Source: Enoplolaimus lenunculus (taxonomy: Eukaryota; Nematoda; Enoplea; Enoplida; Thoracostomopsidae). From it: a stretch of 64,000 bases of DNA. This document shows positions 26,401-31,440 of this stretch, piece after piece; positions within the stretch are counted from its first letter, which is position 1, and each line of letters starts with the position of its first letter. The stretch is from positions 1-64,000 of the forward strand of contig JASANG010000961.1 in the NCBI GenBank assembly GCA_030248215.1, written 5' to 3'. The notes under the pieces were generated by a model. It made no database searches. It saw nothing but the letters and a program-made list of their open reading frames with translations, and was not told where the DNA came from. The position numbers were made by a program, and so were the translations under genes.

Positions 26401-28982
26401 TCAAGTGCACGTTGCAAATTATATATGTTAAAATGTAAGAAATTTTTTCTTAAATATCAGAAATATTATTTTGAGCGTAACTTGTGTTAGATGCTATATG
26501 CATTTCACAATACGGACCCAGGTGTGAACTGTGAAAACACTGTCGTCTGTGTTTCGCGTGAATGGCTGCAATTTAGGTTGAGTTTTTCAGGAGGGGCGGG
26601 CAGGATAATTCTAAGCGACCTTGGGCAATAGTGTTTCATGAGTACTTAACCATACTCTTGGTAAGGTTTGAAGTATAAGTACGTATATACGGTTTAATAC
26701 CAAATTAAATCTGTATCCATATTCTCAAATCAATATCCCGCAGTGCCTGCCCCCCTGTTGGTGATAGGCTGGTTGAAATTCCGTCTGAAATGACTGTACA
26801 TTTAAGCAAATGGTTGGTATTTGATTGGCTCTAGTACTTGTGTGTGACCGTAGCTTGAAATCTTCAAATGCTGCAATTAGCTTGTTTGAAAACCTAATAC
26901 TAACTGGCCATAGGTTCTATATACAGTGCCGGATCAGGCAAGGGTGGGAGCTCCCCTCAAATCCCAATGCGGGGGCCCCCCAAACCCGCGAGCGAAGCGA
27001 GCGAGAAGCCACACGCATTTTAAAACTTAAGCGGTTTTTGTTTCAACCGATTAGGGTGGGCGGCCCCTTTAGAAGTGGGGACACCTCCAAATGGGGGTAT
27101 GGGGGGTGGTTGCTCCGACCCTGGCGATATAGAGTTGAGAACACGACTTGTGATCGCAGTAAAATTTCTACTAAAATTACACAAATTGCACCTTATCGCA
27201 AACCAGGCTAAAATACCGAGCTGAAATCGAACCTGATGAAGCGCATCGTTGTTCCTGGTTCTCACAACTGCGCTGATCCTGCCATAAATTGATACCCGAA
27301 GGACAATTTTCACGACTGCAAGACTGGCATCGGCCGCCTTTGCGTGGACAGTACGAAAACGTGTTGCGGCTGCTACTTTCATCTAAAACAATCAAAATGG
27401 AATAAAAGTTTGAACAAAAATTACTTAGCTAATATTTATATTATTCATTATGCATCGTTTGCAATAAAAAAAACTTCAGCAACTAAAAACGCTACAATAA
27501 AGATGATGGTAGGTAGCACCTATTTTGAATAAGGGTACCGATGTGCTTTATGGGGCTTTAAATGTCGTTCGTCGCGGTCCGTCACTGTGCTTCACCGCAC
27601 GGTAGCGTACGCGACCAATCAGCGTGCGAAACCGCACGGTGACGAACGACAATTTAATCTCGCGGAACAATGGGCATAGCAAACATTTTCGTTTAAGCAG
27701 GCGCACAAATACTTTAAATATATAGTGTGTTAATCGTACAAAAACAGTCACTACACGCAACAACGCGTGAGAAAATATATTTTGGTACATAAACCACTAC
27801 AGCAATGTCGGTTCAGAATAGAAAACCACTACCAACAAGTGGGTGATACTGCAACGCACAGGAGATTATACTTTGGATCTGTTCACAAATGATATTTTTC
27901 TAAACCATAGGGGGGAGCCATGGTCTCTTGGTCCCCCGTGGATGACATTTCGTTCTTAAACAATGACGACTTTGCCTAAAATGAACTTTCGTATAAAATC
28001 ATACTGAAACCATTTTGTATAACCAAATTCAGTTTGCATTCCAGTAGTTGTTTTCACAGTCTTGAATAAATAATGTACATATCGGATTGCGCTCAGTGGC
28101 CAATTGGTACAAATGAGGTATTCAAGCAACTATACACACATACTTACTTCCGCCGGTTGTCCCGGTTCCAGTGGATCCTGTTCCTCCGGAAGTTTGGCGG
28201 CATGGTGTTGCCGTCAAACAGTCGCTGCTTGATCGCCAGTACTGGACGTTTCTCGGGCATCGACCTTGGATTTGTTGTTGCCGATTGCATGGTCTACAAG
28301 TTCCACTCGAACGGTCGCAGTAGAATAGCGTTTGTTGCGCTTGACCTGAAACAAAAATGATTTTTTTAACATGGAAATTAAACAGACGATGGTGACTCGT
28401 AAAATAGAGCAGAGATCTGAGTAAAGAGATTGTTTACTCTGTCCACACTTTTACCCATCGAATATTATTTTCCACAGATAACAATCGCAGAGAATTACCG
28501 TTGCCTGACAATCCGCCTATACCCATCCTTAGTTTTTAGTTTGTGATCCGAAAACATAGAATCGTTGTACAGAAATTTAATTTAGTGCCGCAAAAAATGT
28601 TGCAACGTTTTCAGCGAATTTAGAAAGTTCCAAAATCATTATTTCTCGAAAAAACAGTACAAAGCGTTTAAAAATTCAACTTTTTCATAAACCAAATATA
28701 CGTTTTTAGTTTGTTATCCAAAACTTGAGCTGGGTAAAAATTAGCATATTTTACACGCGAGTTGTGGGATTTTTTTCCGGCAAGTACCCAGCTCAGAATT
28801 ATATTTGAAAAGCTACGGGATTTTAGAAGCAAAAACAAGACGTTTAATTAATGGTTTCAAGTTGTTGGCGAACTAATTTCAACTGACAGACGATAGTGAA
28901 GATGCTCAGTAGACTTAAAATACCGGCCTTTACCTGGAAGGATATGAACAGCAGCAAAAATAATTAATGTTGCAAGCTTCAT
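6456..28982 (-). CDS. Secreted multi-module cysteine-rich protein with thyroglobulin type-1 domain (14 exons placed, 3' end missing)
   Basis: Exons on the minus strand, in order: 28934-28982, 28148-28345, 27233-27382, 25344-25514, 24486-24632, 23789-23911, 22448-22582, 19257-19382, 18258-18380, 17428-17550, 15988-16107, 14926-15049, 10680-10826, 6456-6680. Exon 1 gives a signal peptide. Exons 2-13 each encode one module of pattern C-x(4-6)-C-x2-C-x(4-9)-C-x12-C-x(3-6)-C, usually starting with Tyr/Phe-Gln before the first Cys. Exon 14 is a thyroglobulin type-1 domain. All junctions are phase 1, except that exon 12 is one base long for that phase. About 650 residues are seen and no stop exon was found, so the last exon is short, unrecognised or outside the window. 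The thyroglobulin type-1 family is often a cysteine- or aspartic-protease inhibitor or a matrix module. An extracellular role such as inhibitor, cuticle or matrix protein is inference. I do not recognise the six-cysteine module as a named family. Confidence 0.85.
7216..7505. mobile_element. TTAGGC MITE, GGCCCTGTTCTATACAT subfamily, diverged
   Basis: The left end reads GGGCGTAACAGTAGTATATG and the right end ACTGTTACGTCCCTGTTCTG before TACATTGGCCC. The ends match the subfamily, but the middle has little TTAGGC repeat left. Confidence 0.55.
7671..7935 (-). mobile_element. TTAGGC MITE, GTTACTTTTAGGGGCG subfamily
   Basis: GGCCAATGTAAGGGGCGTAT at the left, GGACGCCTCTTAATAAAGTA at the right, CCTAAG repeats between. 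Confidence 0.7.
8045..8316. mobile_element. MITE with GCAAGTTTTTGCTGCGA ends
   Basis: The left end CTAGGGCCTAACGATTTTTT and the right end GCAGCAAAAACTTGCACGTG are inverted. The interior is rich in CTTGCAGCTGCAA palindromes. Partial relatives lie at 13330-13412, 15150-15325, 16505-16600 and 17015-17170. Confidence 0.6.
8317..8500 (+). repeat. Right part of a GTATTCTCAAATGTG MITE
   Basis: Shares the interior and the end CTACACACATTTGAGAATGT with the complete copy at 21212-21432. Its left end is missing next to the preceding element. Confidence 0.55.
8527..8803 (+). mobile_element. TTAGGC MITE
   Basis: Starts GGCCCATGTAAATATCAGGG, has AAGCTTAAGCTTTAGAC and TTAGGC units, and ends ACTATTCCGACCCAGTTGTT. 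Confidence 0.7.
8804..9589. other. Intron sequence, old repeat fragments
   Basis: Contains a block of GGGTA-rich sequence (about 9150-9300, GTACCCGC and CGCGGGTA words) that resembles the block at 16592-16995, so it is probably a shared dispersed element. No exon seen. Confidence 0.4.
9590..9757 (-). mobile_element. TTAGGC MITE, one end only
   Basis: CCTAAG repeats followed by the AGTCTAAAGCTTATGC block and CTCCGCCCCTGATCTTTGTA. The GC-rich left flank (9480-9590) does not look like the usual opposite end. Confidence 0.6.
9758..10115 (+). repeat. 33-bp minisatellite
   Basis: About 11 units of TGTATATGCAGTACGCCACC plus CTCAGGGTTGCGC, with scattered changes and a variant TGTTCGTC unit near 9940 and again at the right end. 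It produces long open frames on both strands that are not genes. Confidence 0.93.
10116..10572. other. GC-rich block next to the 33-bp repeat
   Basis: Contains CGGCGACGGACG-type words like the block at 3590-3950, and at its right edge precedes a lone MITE end (GTTACGACCCTGTTCTATAC, 10580-10615). No exon supported. Confidence 0.4.
10680..10826 (-). CDS. Exon 13: cysteine module 12
   Basis: Cys spacing is 4-2-4-12-3, preceded by a charged stretch of about 15 residues. The acceptor is TTTTTAG|GT, the donor GAAG|GTAAAG, and the phase is 1 on both sides. Long introns flank it, about 4 kb on each side. Confidence 0.8.
10949..11290. mobile_element. Tc1/mariner-like foldback MITE with internal tandem duplication
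   Basis: Ends CACTGCAAAAAATGGTGAGT and, inverted, ACTCACCATGTTTTGCAGTG, flanked by TA on both sides. A segment of about 137 bp including the left end and its flank is repeated from about 11039. A related right end lies at 32226-32340. Confidence 0.7.
11509..11755. mobile_element. ACTGTAAATT foldback MITE
   Basis: Ends ACTGTAAATTCCAATGAGTT and, inverted, CACTGAAATTTACAGTG. The interior is filled with CAACTCAGAATGAGTT-type words. Confidence 0.7.
12048..12262. mobile_element. ACTGTAAATT foldback MITE, right end worn
   Basis: CTGTAAATTCCAGTGAGCTG at the left, GTTCAACTCACTGGTACTTT at the right. Confidence 0.6.
12542..13018. repeat. GTATTCTCAAATGTG MITE pair of ends
   Basis: The left end is CTCGTATTCTCAAATGTGTG and the right end GGTGCTATACTCATTTGAGA. 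The distance is larger than in the copy at 21212-21432, so another insertion may lie between. Confidence 0.5.
13565..13732 (-). mobile_element. TTAGGC MITE, nearly without TTAGGC core
   Basis: ATTATAGAACAGGACCGTAA at the left and CGCCCCAAGTCTTTACATGG at the right. The core has shrunk to a few CCTAA units. Confidence 0.6.
13780..13962 (+). mobile_element. TTAGGC MITE, GTTACTTTTAGGGGCG subfamily
   Basis: GCATGTTACTTTTAGGGGCG at the left and CTACGACCCTAAAAGTAACA at the right. Confidence 0.7.
14160..14347 (-). repeat. Worn copy of the tRNA-like TTAA MITE
   Basis: Shares ATCTAATTTCAAGCTACGAT and the GAGATTTTGCACTACGCAT block with 18389-18670. Both ends are lost. Confidence 0.5.
14358..14427. repeat. 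TA dinucleotide microsatellite
   Basis: About 70 bases of mostly TA. Confidence 0.95.
14546..14820 (+). mobile_element. TTAGGC MITE
   Basis: CACATGTAAAGATCAGGGGC at the left and GCTCCGCCCCTGTTGTTTAC at the right, with TTAGGC units between. It ends about 100 bp from exon 12. Confidence 0.75.
14926..15049 (-). CDS. Exon 12: cysteine module 11, one base out of register
   Basis: Cys spacing is 5-2-4-12-3. Sister modules of this spacing are 123 bp and end in phase 1. Here the only usable donor, GCGG|GTTTTA, gives 124 bp and phase 2, which does not fit the phase-1 acceptor of exon 13. If no splice occurs, the frame stops at 14891-14889. A one-base sequencing or allelic insertion in the G run, a hidden exon between 10.8 and 14.9 kb, or an alternative end to the protein would each explain it. 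Confidence 0.7.
15505..15654 (+). repeat. Right half of the tRNA-like TTAA MITE
   Basis: Ends ATGCGAGAAGGGGTTAA. It contains CAAAATCTCCGCAAAACGC, shared with the complete copies. Confidence 0.55.
15666..15951. mobile_element. Complete MITE with about 60-bp inverted ends
   Basis: The left end ATGCATCGTTCACAAAAACA and the right end, read in reverse ATGCATCGTTCACAATAAAA, are inverted and continue through ATTATAAGGTA and GTTAACACGTGTCAA-type words. A fragment is at 4905-5020. The superfamily is not clear from the ends. Confidence 0.65.
15988..16107 (-). CDS. Exon 11: cysteine module 10
   Basis: Cys spacing is 4-2-4-12-3. The acceptor is TTTTTTCAG|CT and the donor GGAG|GTATGT. It lies between two MITEs (15666-15951 and 16198-16468). 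Confidence 0.82.
16198..16468 (+). mobile_element. TTAA-flanked MITE with internal tRNA-like segment
   Basis: TTAACCCTTTCTCACATAAA at the left and CTTGTGATAAAGGGTTAA at the right. On the plus strand, CTCCTATCGCTGAGTAGTGA (A-box-like) is followed about 45 bases later by GGAGTTCAAATAC (B-box-like). Confidence 0.75.
16490..17170. repeat. Mixed MITE fragments in the intron
   Basis: Two CTTGCAACTGCA-type blocks (16505-16600 and 17015-17170) surround a GGGTA-rich block that starts CAGAGCTGCCCGATACCCGC at 16592. That start resembles hAT ends, so one element may sit inside another. No clear right end for it. Confidence 0.45.
17428..17550 (-). CDS. Exon 10: cysteine module 9
   Basis: Cys spacing is 5-2-4-12-3, with CVPDAPTYQSFQQC. 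It is the closest relative of exon 9. The acceptor is ATTTTAG|GT and the donor CCAG|GTCAAT. Confidence 0.85.
17600..18240. other. Intron between exons 10 and 9
   Basis: No repeat family or exon recognised apart from a short CTTGCAACTGCAAG fragment near 18140. Confidence 0.4.
18258..18380 (-). CDS. Exon 9: cysteine module 8
   Basis: Cys spacing is 5-2-4-12-3, with CVPDAPTYQTLQQC. It is nearly the same as exon 10 in length and motif (123 bp each), so the two look like a recent duplicate pair. The donor is CCAG|GTTTGG. Confidence 0.85.
18389..18670 (-). mobile_element. TTAA-flanked MITE with internal tRNA-like segment (best copy)
   Basis: TTAACCCTTTCTCACATGAA and, inverted, GTGAAAGGGTTAA. The minus strand reads CTCCTGTAGCTGAGTGGTCA, then after about 30 bases GGGGATCGAATC, the spacing and wording of tRNA A and B boxes. 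It starts 9 bases upstream of exon 9's acceptor side (exon start 18380), so it directly abuts that splice region. Confidence 0.8.
18671..19256. other. Intron between exons 9 and 8
   Basis: AT-rich. AAATATCAGAAATATT-type words near 18745 and 18910 recall the element at 23524-23775. Nothing else seen. Confidence 0.35.
19257..19382 (-). CDS. Exon 8: cysteine module 7
   Basis: Cys spacing is 5-2-4-12-3, with CIPDAPTYSTLDQC, close to exons 9 and 10. The acceptor is TTTCAAG|GT, one base off the usual TTTCAG. The donor is GGAA|GTAAAG. Confidence 0.82.
19610..19932 (+). mobile_element. TTAGGC MITE, GTTACTTTTAGGGGCG subfamily
   Basis: GGCCCATGTTACTTTTAGGG at the left and CCCGTAAAAGTAACATTGGC at the right. 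The interior has four blocks, each of TTAGGC units plus AATACATTTTTGCAACGC, a short tandem unit of about 45-50 bp. Confidence 0.8.
20384..20580 (+). mobile_element. TTAGGC MITE
   Basis: GACCATGTAAAGATCAGGTG at the left and CCGCCATTGTTCTTTACACT at the right. Confidence 0.75.
20581..21211. other. Intron stretch without recognised elements
   Basis: GACTCGAATAAGAG near 20617 and CTCTTATTCGGGTCA near 21020 are inverted, so an unclassified element of about 420 bp may span them. Otherwise nothing seen. Confidence 0.35.
21212..21432. mobile_element. Complete GTATTCTCAAATGTG MITE
   Basis: The left end CCGTATTCTCAAATGCGTAT and the right end ACACACGTTTGAGAATACG are inverted over about 45 bp. Flanks CTCTAGGC and CCTTAGGC may be a worn 8-bp target duplication. 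Confidence 0.65.
21814..22243. mobile_element. hAT-like MITE, CAGGGTGCAACCG family
   Basis: CAGGGTGCAACCGAAATTAT and, inverted, TTTTCGTTGCACCCTG. CCGGAACCGGAA words lie near the ends. Flanks GCCTTAGG and GTCTTAGA agree at 6 of 8 bases. Confidence 0.75.
22448..22582 (-). CDS. Exon 7: cysteine module 6
   Basis: Cys spacing is 4-2-5-12-3. It carries the CVPD motif that recurs in exons 9 and 10. The donor TCTG|GTTCGT is weak, but phase 1 agrees on both sides. Confidence 0.8.
22605..22994. mobile_element. hAT-like MITE filled by a 66-bp minisatellite
   Basis: The ends TATAGATGGGCACCGGATA and, inverted, TATCCGATGCCCATCACTA, with flanks ATTTGTTG and ATTCGTTA (6 of 8), fit a hAT-like element. The interior is about four 66-bp units of ATCCGGATATGAAAAATATC plus TGGATATGTATCCGAAATGAA, which give long open frames on both strands. 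Confidence 0.75.
23524..23775. mobile_element. MITE with AAATATCAGAAATATT words
   Basis: Contains CACTCAAAATAATATTTCTG, a central GTGCACTTGAAAAGTATTTC and a terminal TTTTTTGTGTGTA. The same words in opposite orientation occur at 26310-26485, which shows these are two copies of one element. It ends about 14 bp from exon 6. Confidence 0.6.
23789..23911 (-). CDS. Exon 6: cysteine module 5
   Basis: Cys spacing is 4-2-4-12-3, with the typical QQC before the last Cys pair. The donor is CAAG|GTAAAG. Confidence 0.82.
24486..24632 (-). CDS. Exon 5: cysteine module 4
   Basis: Cys spacing is 5-2-4-12-3, the first copy with the compact last loop shared by the later modules. It ends in a Gly run just before the donor GGGG|GTAAAT. 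Confidence 0.82.
24835..25006 (+). mobile_element. TTAGGC MITE, GTTACTTTTAGGG subfamily, worn core
   Basis: GGCCCACGTTACTTTTAGGG at the left and GGCGTTAAAAGTAACACTGG at the right. Confidence 0.65.
25139..25332 (+). mobile_element. TTAGGC MITE, ATGTATAGAACAGGGCC subfamily
   Basis: GGCCCATGTATAGAACAGGG and, inverted, CCCTGTTCTATCCGTGGGCC: almost perfect ends. The core is TTAGGC plus TTCCTTGGC variants. It lies 11 bases inside the intron after exon 4. Confidence 0.8.
25344..25514 (-). CDS. Exon 4: cysteine module 3
   Basis: Cys spacing is 6-2-4-12-6, with a Gly-rich end. The donor is GGAG|GTAAAC. The terminal inverted repeat of a MITE (25139-25332) begins only 11 bases into the intron, so that element marks the intron edge. 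Confidence 0.82.
25753..25906 (+). mobile_element. TTAGGC MITE, GTTACTTTTAGGG subfamily
   Basis: GTCCATGTTACTTTAAAGGA at the left and CTGTTACGCCACTTAAATGG at the right. Confidence 0.65.
25955..26133 (+). mobile_element. TTAGGC MITE, mixed ends
   Basis: The left end AAAGATCAGGAGCGGAACAT is of one subfamily and the right end GCGGCCCTGTTCTATATATT of another. The TTAGGC core is nearly lost. Confidence 0.55.
26310..26485. mobile_element. Second copy of the AAATATCAGAAATATT MITE, inverted
   Basis: Shares AGAAATACTTTTCAAGTGCA, TTAAATATCAGAAATATTAT and TTTGAG with 23524-23775 in the opposite orientation. Confidence 0.6.
27233..27382 (-). CDS. Exon 3: cysteine module 2
   Basis: Cys spacing is 6-2-4-12-6. 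The acceptor is TTTTAG|AT and the donor TCAG|GTTCGA. The wide first and last loops group it with exon 4 rather than with the compact later modules. Confidence 0.82.
27396..28147. other. Intron between exons 3 and 2
   Basis: Holds a short GC-rich segment near 27560-27650 with an inverted pair (GTCGTTCGTCGCGGTCC and GCACGGTGACGAACGAC), probably a small MITE. No exon seen. Confidence 0.35.
28148..28345 (-). CDS. Exon 2: cysteine module 1 with Gly/Thr-rich tail
   Basis: Cys spacing is 6-2-9-12-5, the most divergent copy, with an enlarged third loop. It ends in a low-complexity Gly/Ser/Thr stretch of about 20 residues that probably acts as a flexible, possibly O-glycosylated linker. Phase 1 at both ends. 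Confidence 0.8.
28370..28933. other. Intron between exons 2 and 1
   Basis: No repeat or coding signal recognised. Confidence 0.4.
28934..28982 (-). CDS. Exon 1: start codon and signal peptide
   Basis: The ATG at 28982-28980 opens MKLATLIIFAAVHILPG, a short basic start and a hydrophobic core, continued across the junction by QAQQ, where signal peptidase could cut after Ala. The donor is CCAG|GTAAAG and the phase is 1. No other ATG in this frame precedes it before the TA repeat that starts about 60 bp upstream. Confidence 0.8.
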
Positions 28983-29038
28983 TTTATTAAGTGATTTGAA
29001 AACTATAGTAGAAATTTTATACAAGTCGTTATTGTACT

Positions 29039-29039
<1 letters not shown>

Positions 29040-29111
<72 letters not shown>
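29040..29111. repeat. TA microsatellite upstream of the cysteine-rich gene
   Basis: About 70 bases of TA, 58 bp upstream of the start codon, directly abutted by the hAT-like MITE that follows, which seems to have inserted into the TA run. Confidence 0.95.
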
Positions 29112-29114
<3 letters not shown>

Positions 29115-29453
29115 GGTGTAACCGGATATCCGGTTCCGTTTTCGTATCCGGTAAAACCGTTATTGTGATACTTTTACGCTAAAAATTAGTTATAAATTAA
29201 GTATATTTCTTGCAATTTTTCGTTACAGATATGCTGTAATTGCGCGATATGAAGCATATAAAATTATCGAAACTGTTCTAAAAGGTTAAAAATTTCGGTA
29301 CATCCAGCTATTGTTTCTATAAAATTCTACAAAATTCTGTGAATATTTCAATGCTTCAATTGCGGCGGCAGCAAAATAAAAAGATCTTGGAAACTTTTAT
29401 ACTTCAATATCCGTTTTCTGTTTCCGTTATTTTTACTATCCGTTTACACCCTG
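29112..29453. mobile_element. hAT-like MITE, CAGGGTGYAACCGG family
   Basis: CAGGGTGTAACCGGATATCC and, inverted, ACTATCCGTTTACACCCTG. The flanks ATATATAT and ATATATTC fit a duplication of TA-rich target. Confidence 0.75.
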
Positions 29454-29745
29454 ATATATTCTTGAAGTCTTCCCCATACAAATTAGTTACGAGTTAGGCT
29501 TAGGGTTTGGGTTATGGTTGAAAACGGATTATATCAATCATATTTTAATGTTTTCTAGTAAAAGCTTAGAAATTCTGAATCGAATTTTCGAATACTGTTA
29601 TGCTTAATTTAATCAAAACACTAAAAAGGGTTGTGAAAGCATAATTTTTGTGCAAATTCGTTTCGACAGAACAACTTAGAAAAAAATCCGAATTTCCGAC
29701 GGTTTATATGCAAGATATATAATCGGTAACAGATTTGCTAGATTA

Positions 29746-29935
29746 CAATGTTACATTTAGTGGCGTAAACAGGAAAATTAAGCGTATTTCTAAGCCTAAG
29801 CCTAAGGCGAAGCGTTGCAAAAACGTGTTCCTAAGCCTAAGCCTAAGCCTAAGCAAAAAATGTAAACTAGAATCTAAACCTACTCTTGTATAGACCCATC
29901 AGAAACCTGCACACCCCTAAAAGTAACATGGACCT
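29746..29935 (-). mobile_element. TTAGGC MITE, GTTACTTTTAGGGGCG subfamily
   Basis: GTTACATTTAGTGGCGTAAA at the left and ACACCCCTAAAAGTAACATG at the right. Confidence 0.7.
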
Positions 29936-30569
29936 TTTTAGACATAAACCCAAATTCTGTTTCCAGTACTCCGCAACATTACTGAATTCAAATTACAACT
30001 GAGATTGAAGTTACCATTCAAATGATAACAGATGCTTAAATGATAAATACAAATTTTCAACTCTTAATGTATTGCCGGCTGAAAAATAATCTAACAACCC
30101 ACACAAGCTTTACCCTGGAGCAAAATTGACAAAATCCGGTTGTTGAGTCATTTTGAGGATAAATATTTACTAAAATAGTGTCAAAGAGAAAAATGAGTTA
30201 AAATTTAATCTATAGAGCGTATTTCTTCCAATTGTTCAAATATTATAAAGGCAAGCATATATTTTAAATACGTAAAAACCCTCAGTATTTTTTTTTCATT
30301 CGATTCGTCACAAAATTTTGTAAAATATGCAGAAAAATTTAAAAATTATCTCATCCGAGCCTACATTCCTGAACAAAAAACGATAAATATAACAAATGTT
30401 ATTTTGAGTCAAATTTTTCATGATTTTAGCACAATAAATGAAGGTTTCGTTAGTACTCAAACTACAGTAGTTCCAGCATAAGCCCAAAAATTCGCTTAAT
30501 GGTTCCTCCGAGTTGTTGAAAGAAAGAATTTCTAAAAGTATCCTGCAAATATTAATTGCGTAAGCGAGA
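29936..30569. other. Gene-free stretch
   Basis: AT-rich, with no exon or repeat family recognised. Confidence 0.4.
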
Positions 30570-30690
30570 AAATGAGCTTATACCTAAGCCTAAGCTTAAG
30601 CAAAAGTAATTAGTCCAAAGCTGACTTCCTTATTGCATTGCTGTCCCACCAGACAACCGTTCCACTCGCGATATTTACATGGGTCTAATT
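30570..30690 (-). mobile_element. TTAGGC MITE, one end
   Basis: CCTAAG units followed by AACCGTTCCACTCGCGATAT and TTACATGGGTC. The other end is not clear. Confidence 0.5.
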
Positions 30691-30730
30691 TGGCCTAAGG
30701 GTCTAATTTTACCAGTTTCAAACAAATATG

Positions 30731-31078
30731 GTCATGTATAGAACATGGCCGCAACAGCATCATAAGCATATTCCTAAGCCTCAGCCTGAGCCTAAGCCTA
30801 AGCTTAAGCCTAAGCCTAAGCCTAAGCCTAAGCCTAAGCCTAAGCCTAAGCCTAAGCCTAAGCCTAAGCCTAAGCCTAAGCCTAAGCCTAAGCCTAAGCC
30901 TAAGCCTAAGCCTAAGCCTAAGCCTAAGCCTAAGCCTAAGCCTAAGCCTAAGCCTAAGCCTAAGCCTAAGCCTAAGCCTAAGCCTAAGCCTAAGCCTAAG
31001 CAAAAAAGTTAGTCTAAAGCTTAGACTCACTCTTCCTCGGCACCGTCGGAAAACGATCCGACCATGTTCTATACATGA
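30731..31078 (-). mobile_element. TTAGGC MITE carrying a pure telomere-type array
   Basis: CATGTATAGAACATGGCCGC and, inverted, CGACCATGTTCTATACATG enclose the array at 30804-30999. The ends match over about 15 bases. Confidence 0.8.
30804..30999 (-). repeat. Interstitial TTAGGC array, about 32 perfect units
   Basis: Uninterrupted CCTAAG on the plus strand (TTAGGC on the minus). This is the longest perfect stretch in the window. Translated, it gives Lys-Pro and Arg-Leu repeats, which are artefacts. Confidence 0.97.
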
Positions 31079-31288
31079 ATATTGTCAATAACGTAAATTC
31101 TCGATTTATATAATATTTTTATAAAATAAAAAACAAACAAAGCTTTAACTTCTTAAATGGTCAGGTGGGCGGCGAACTCTGGAAATTTTGCTGAAGACAA
31201 CGAGAATAACTGGATTTGGGGGCGAAACGAAATTACATAAGGTTGAATTGCACTTAAAATTACTTCTATTACATTTATCTGCCCGGCC

Positions 31289-31432
31289 TGTGTAAAGATT
31301 AGCAGCGAAATGTTTTTCTGTGGGACTGAATAGAGTACACTAAACGTTTAGGATATTTTTTGCTTAGGTTTAGGTTTTATAGAACATGCTTATACTACTG
31401 TTACGGCCGTGTTTCATATATACATTGACCTT
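31289..31432 (+). mobile_element. TTAGGC MITE, short
   Basis: GGCCTGTGTAAAGATTAGCA at the left and TTACGGCCGTGTTTCATATA at the right. Only two TTAGG units remain. Confidence 0.55.
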
Positions 31433-31440
31433 ATCGCTAC

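Noticed and set aside
26825-27211. 128-codon plus-strand frame overlapping exon 3's downstream side
   Set aside because: No domain recognised, no splice-supported neighbour, and it lies in intron sequence of the minus-strand gene.
30695-31030. Long open frames of Lys-Pro (plus) and Arg-Leu (minus) repeats
   Set aside because: They are translations of the TTAGGC array. A 6-bp repeat without stops opens several frames at once.
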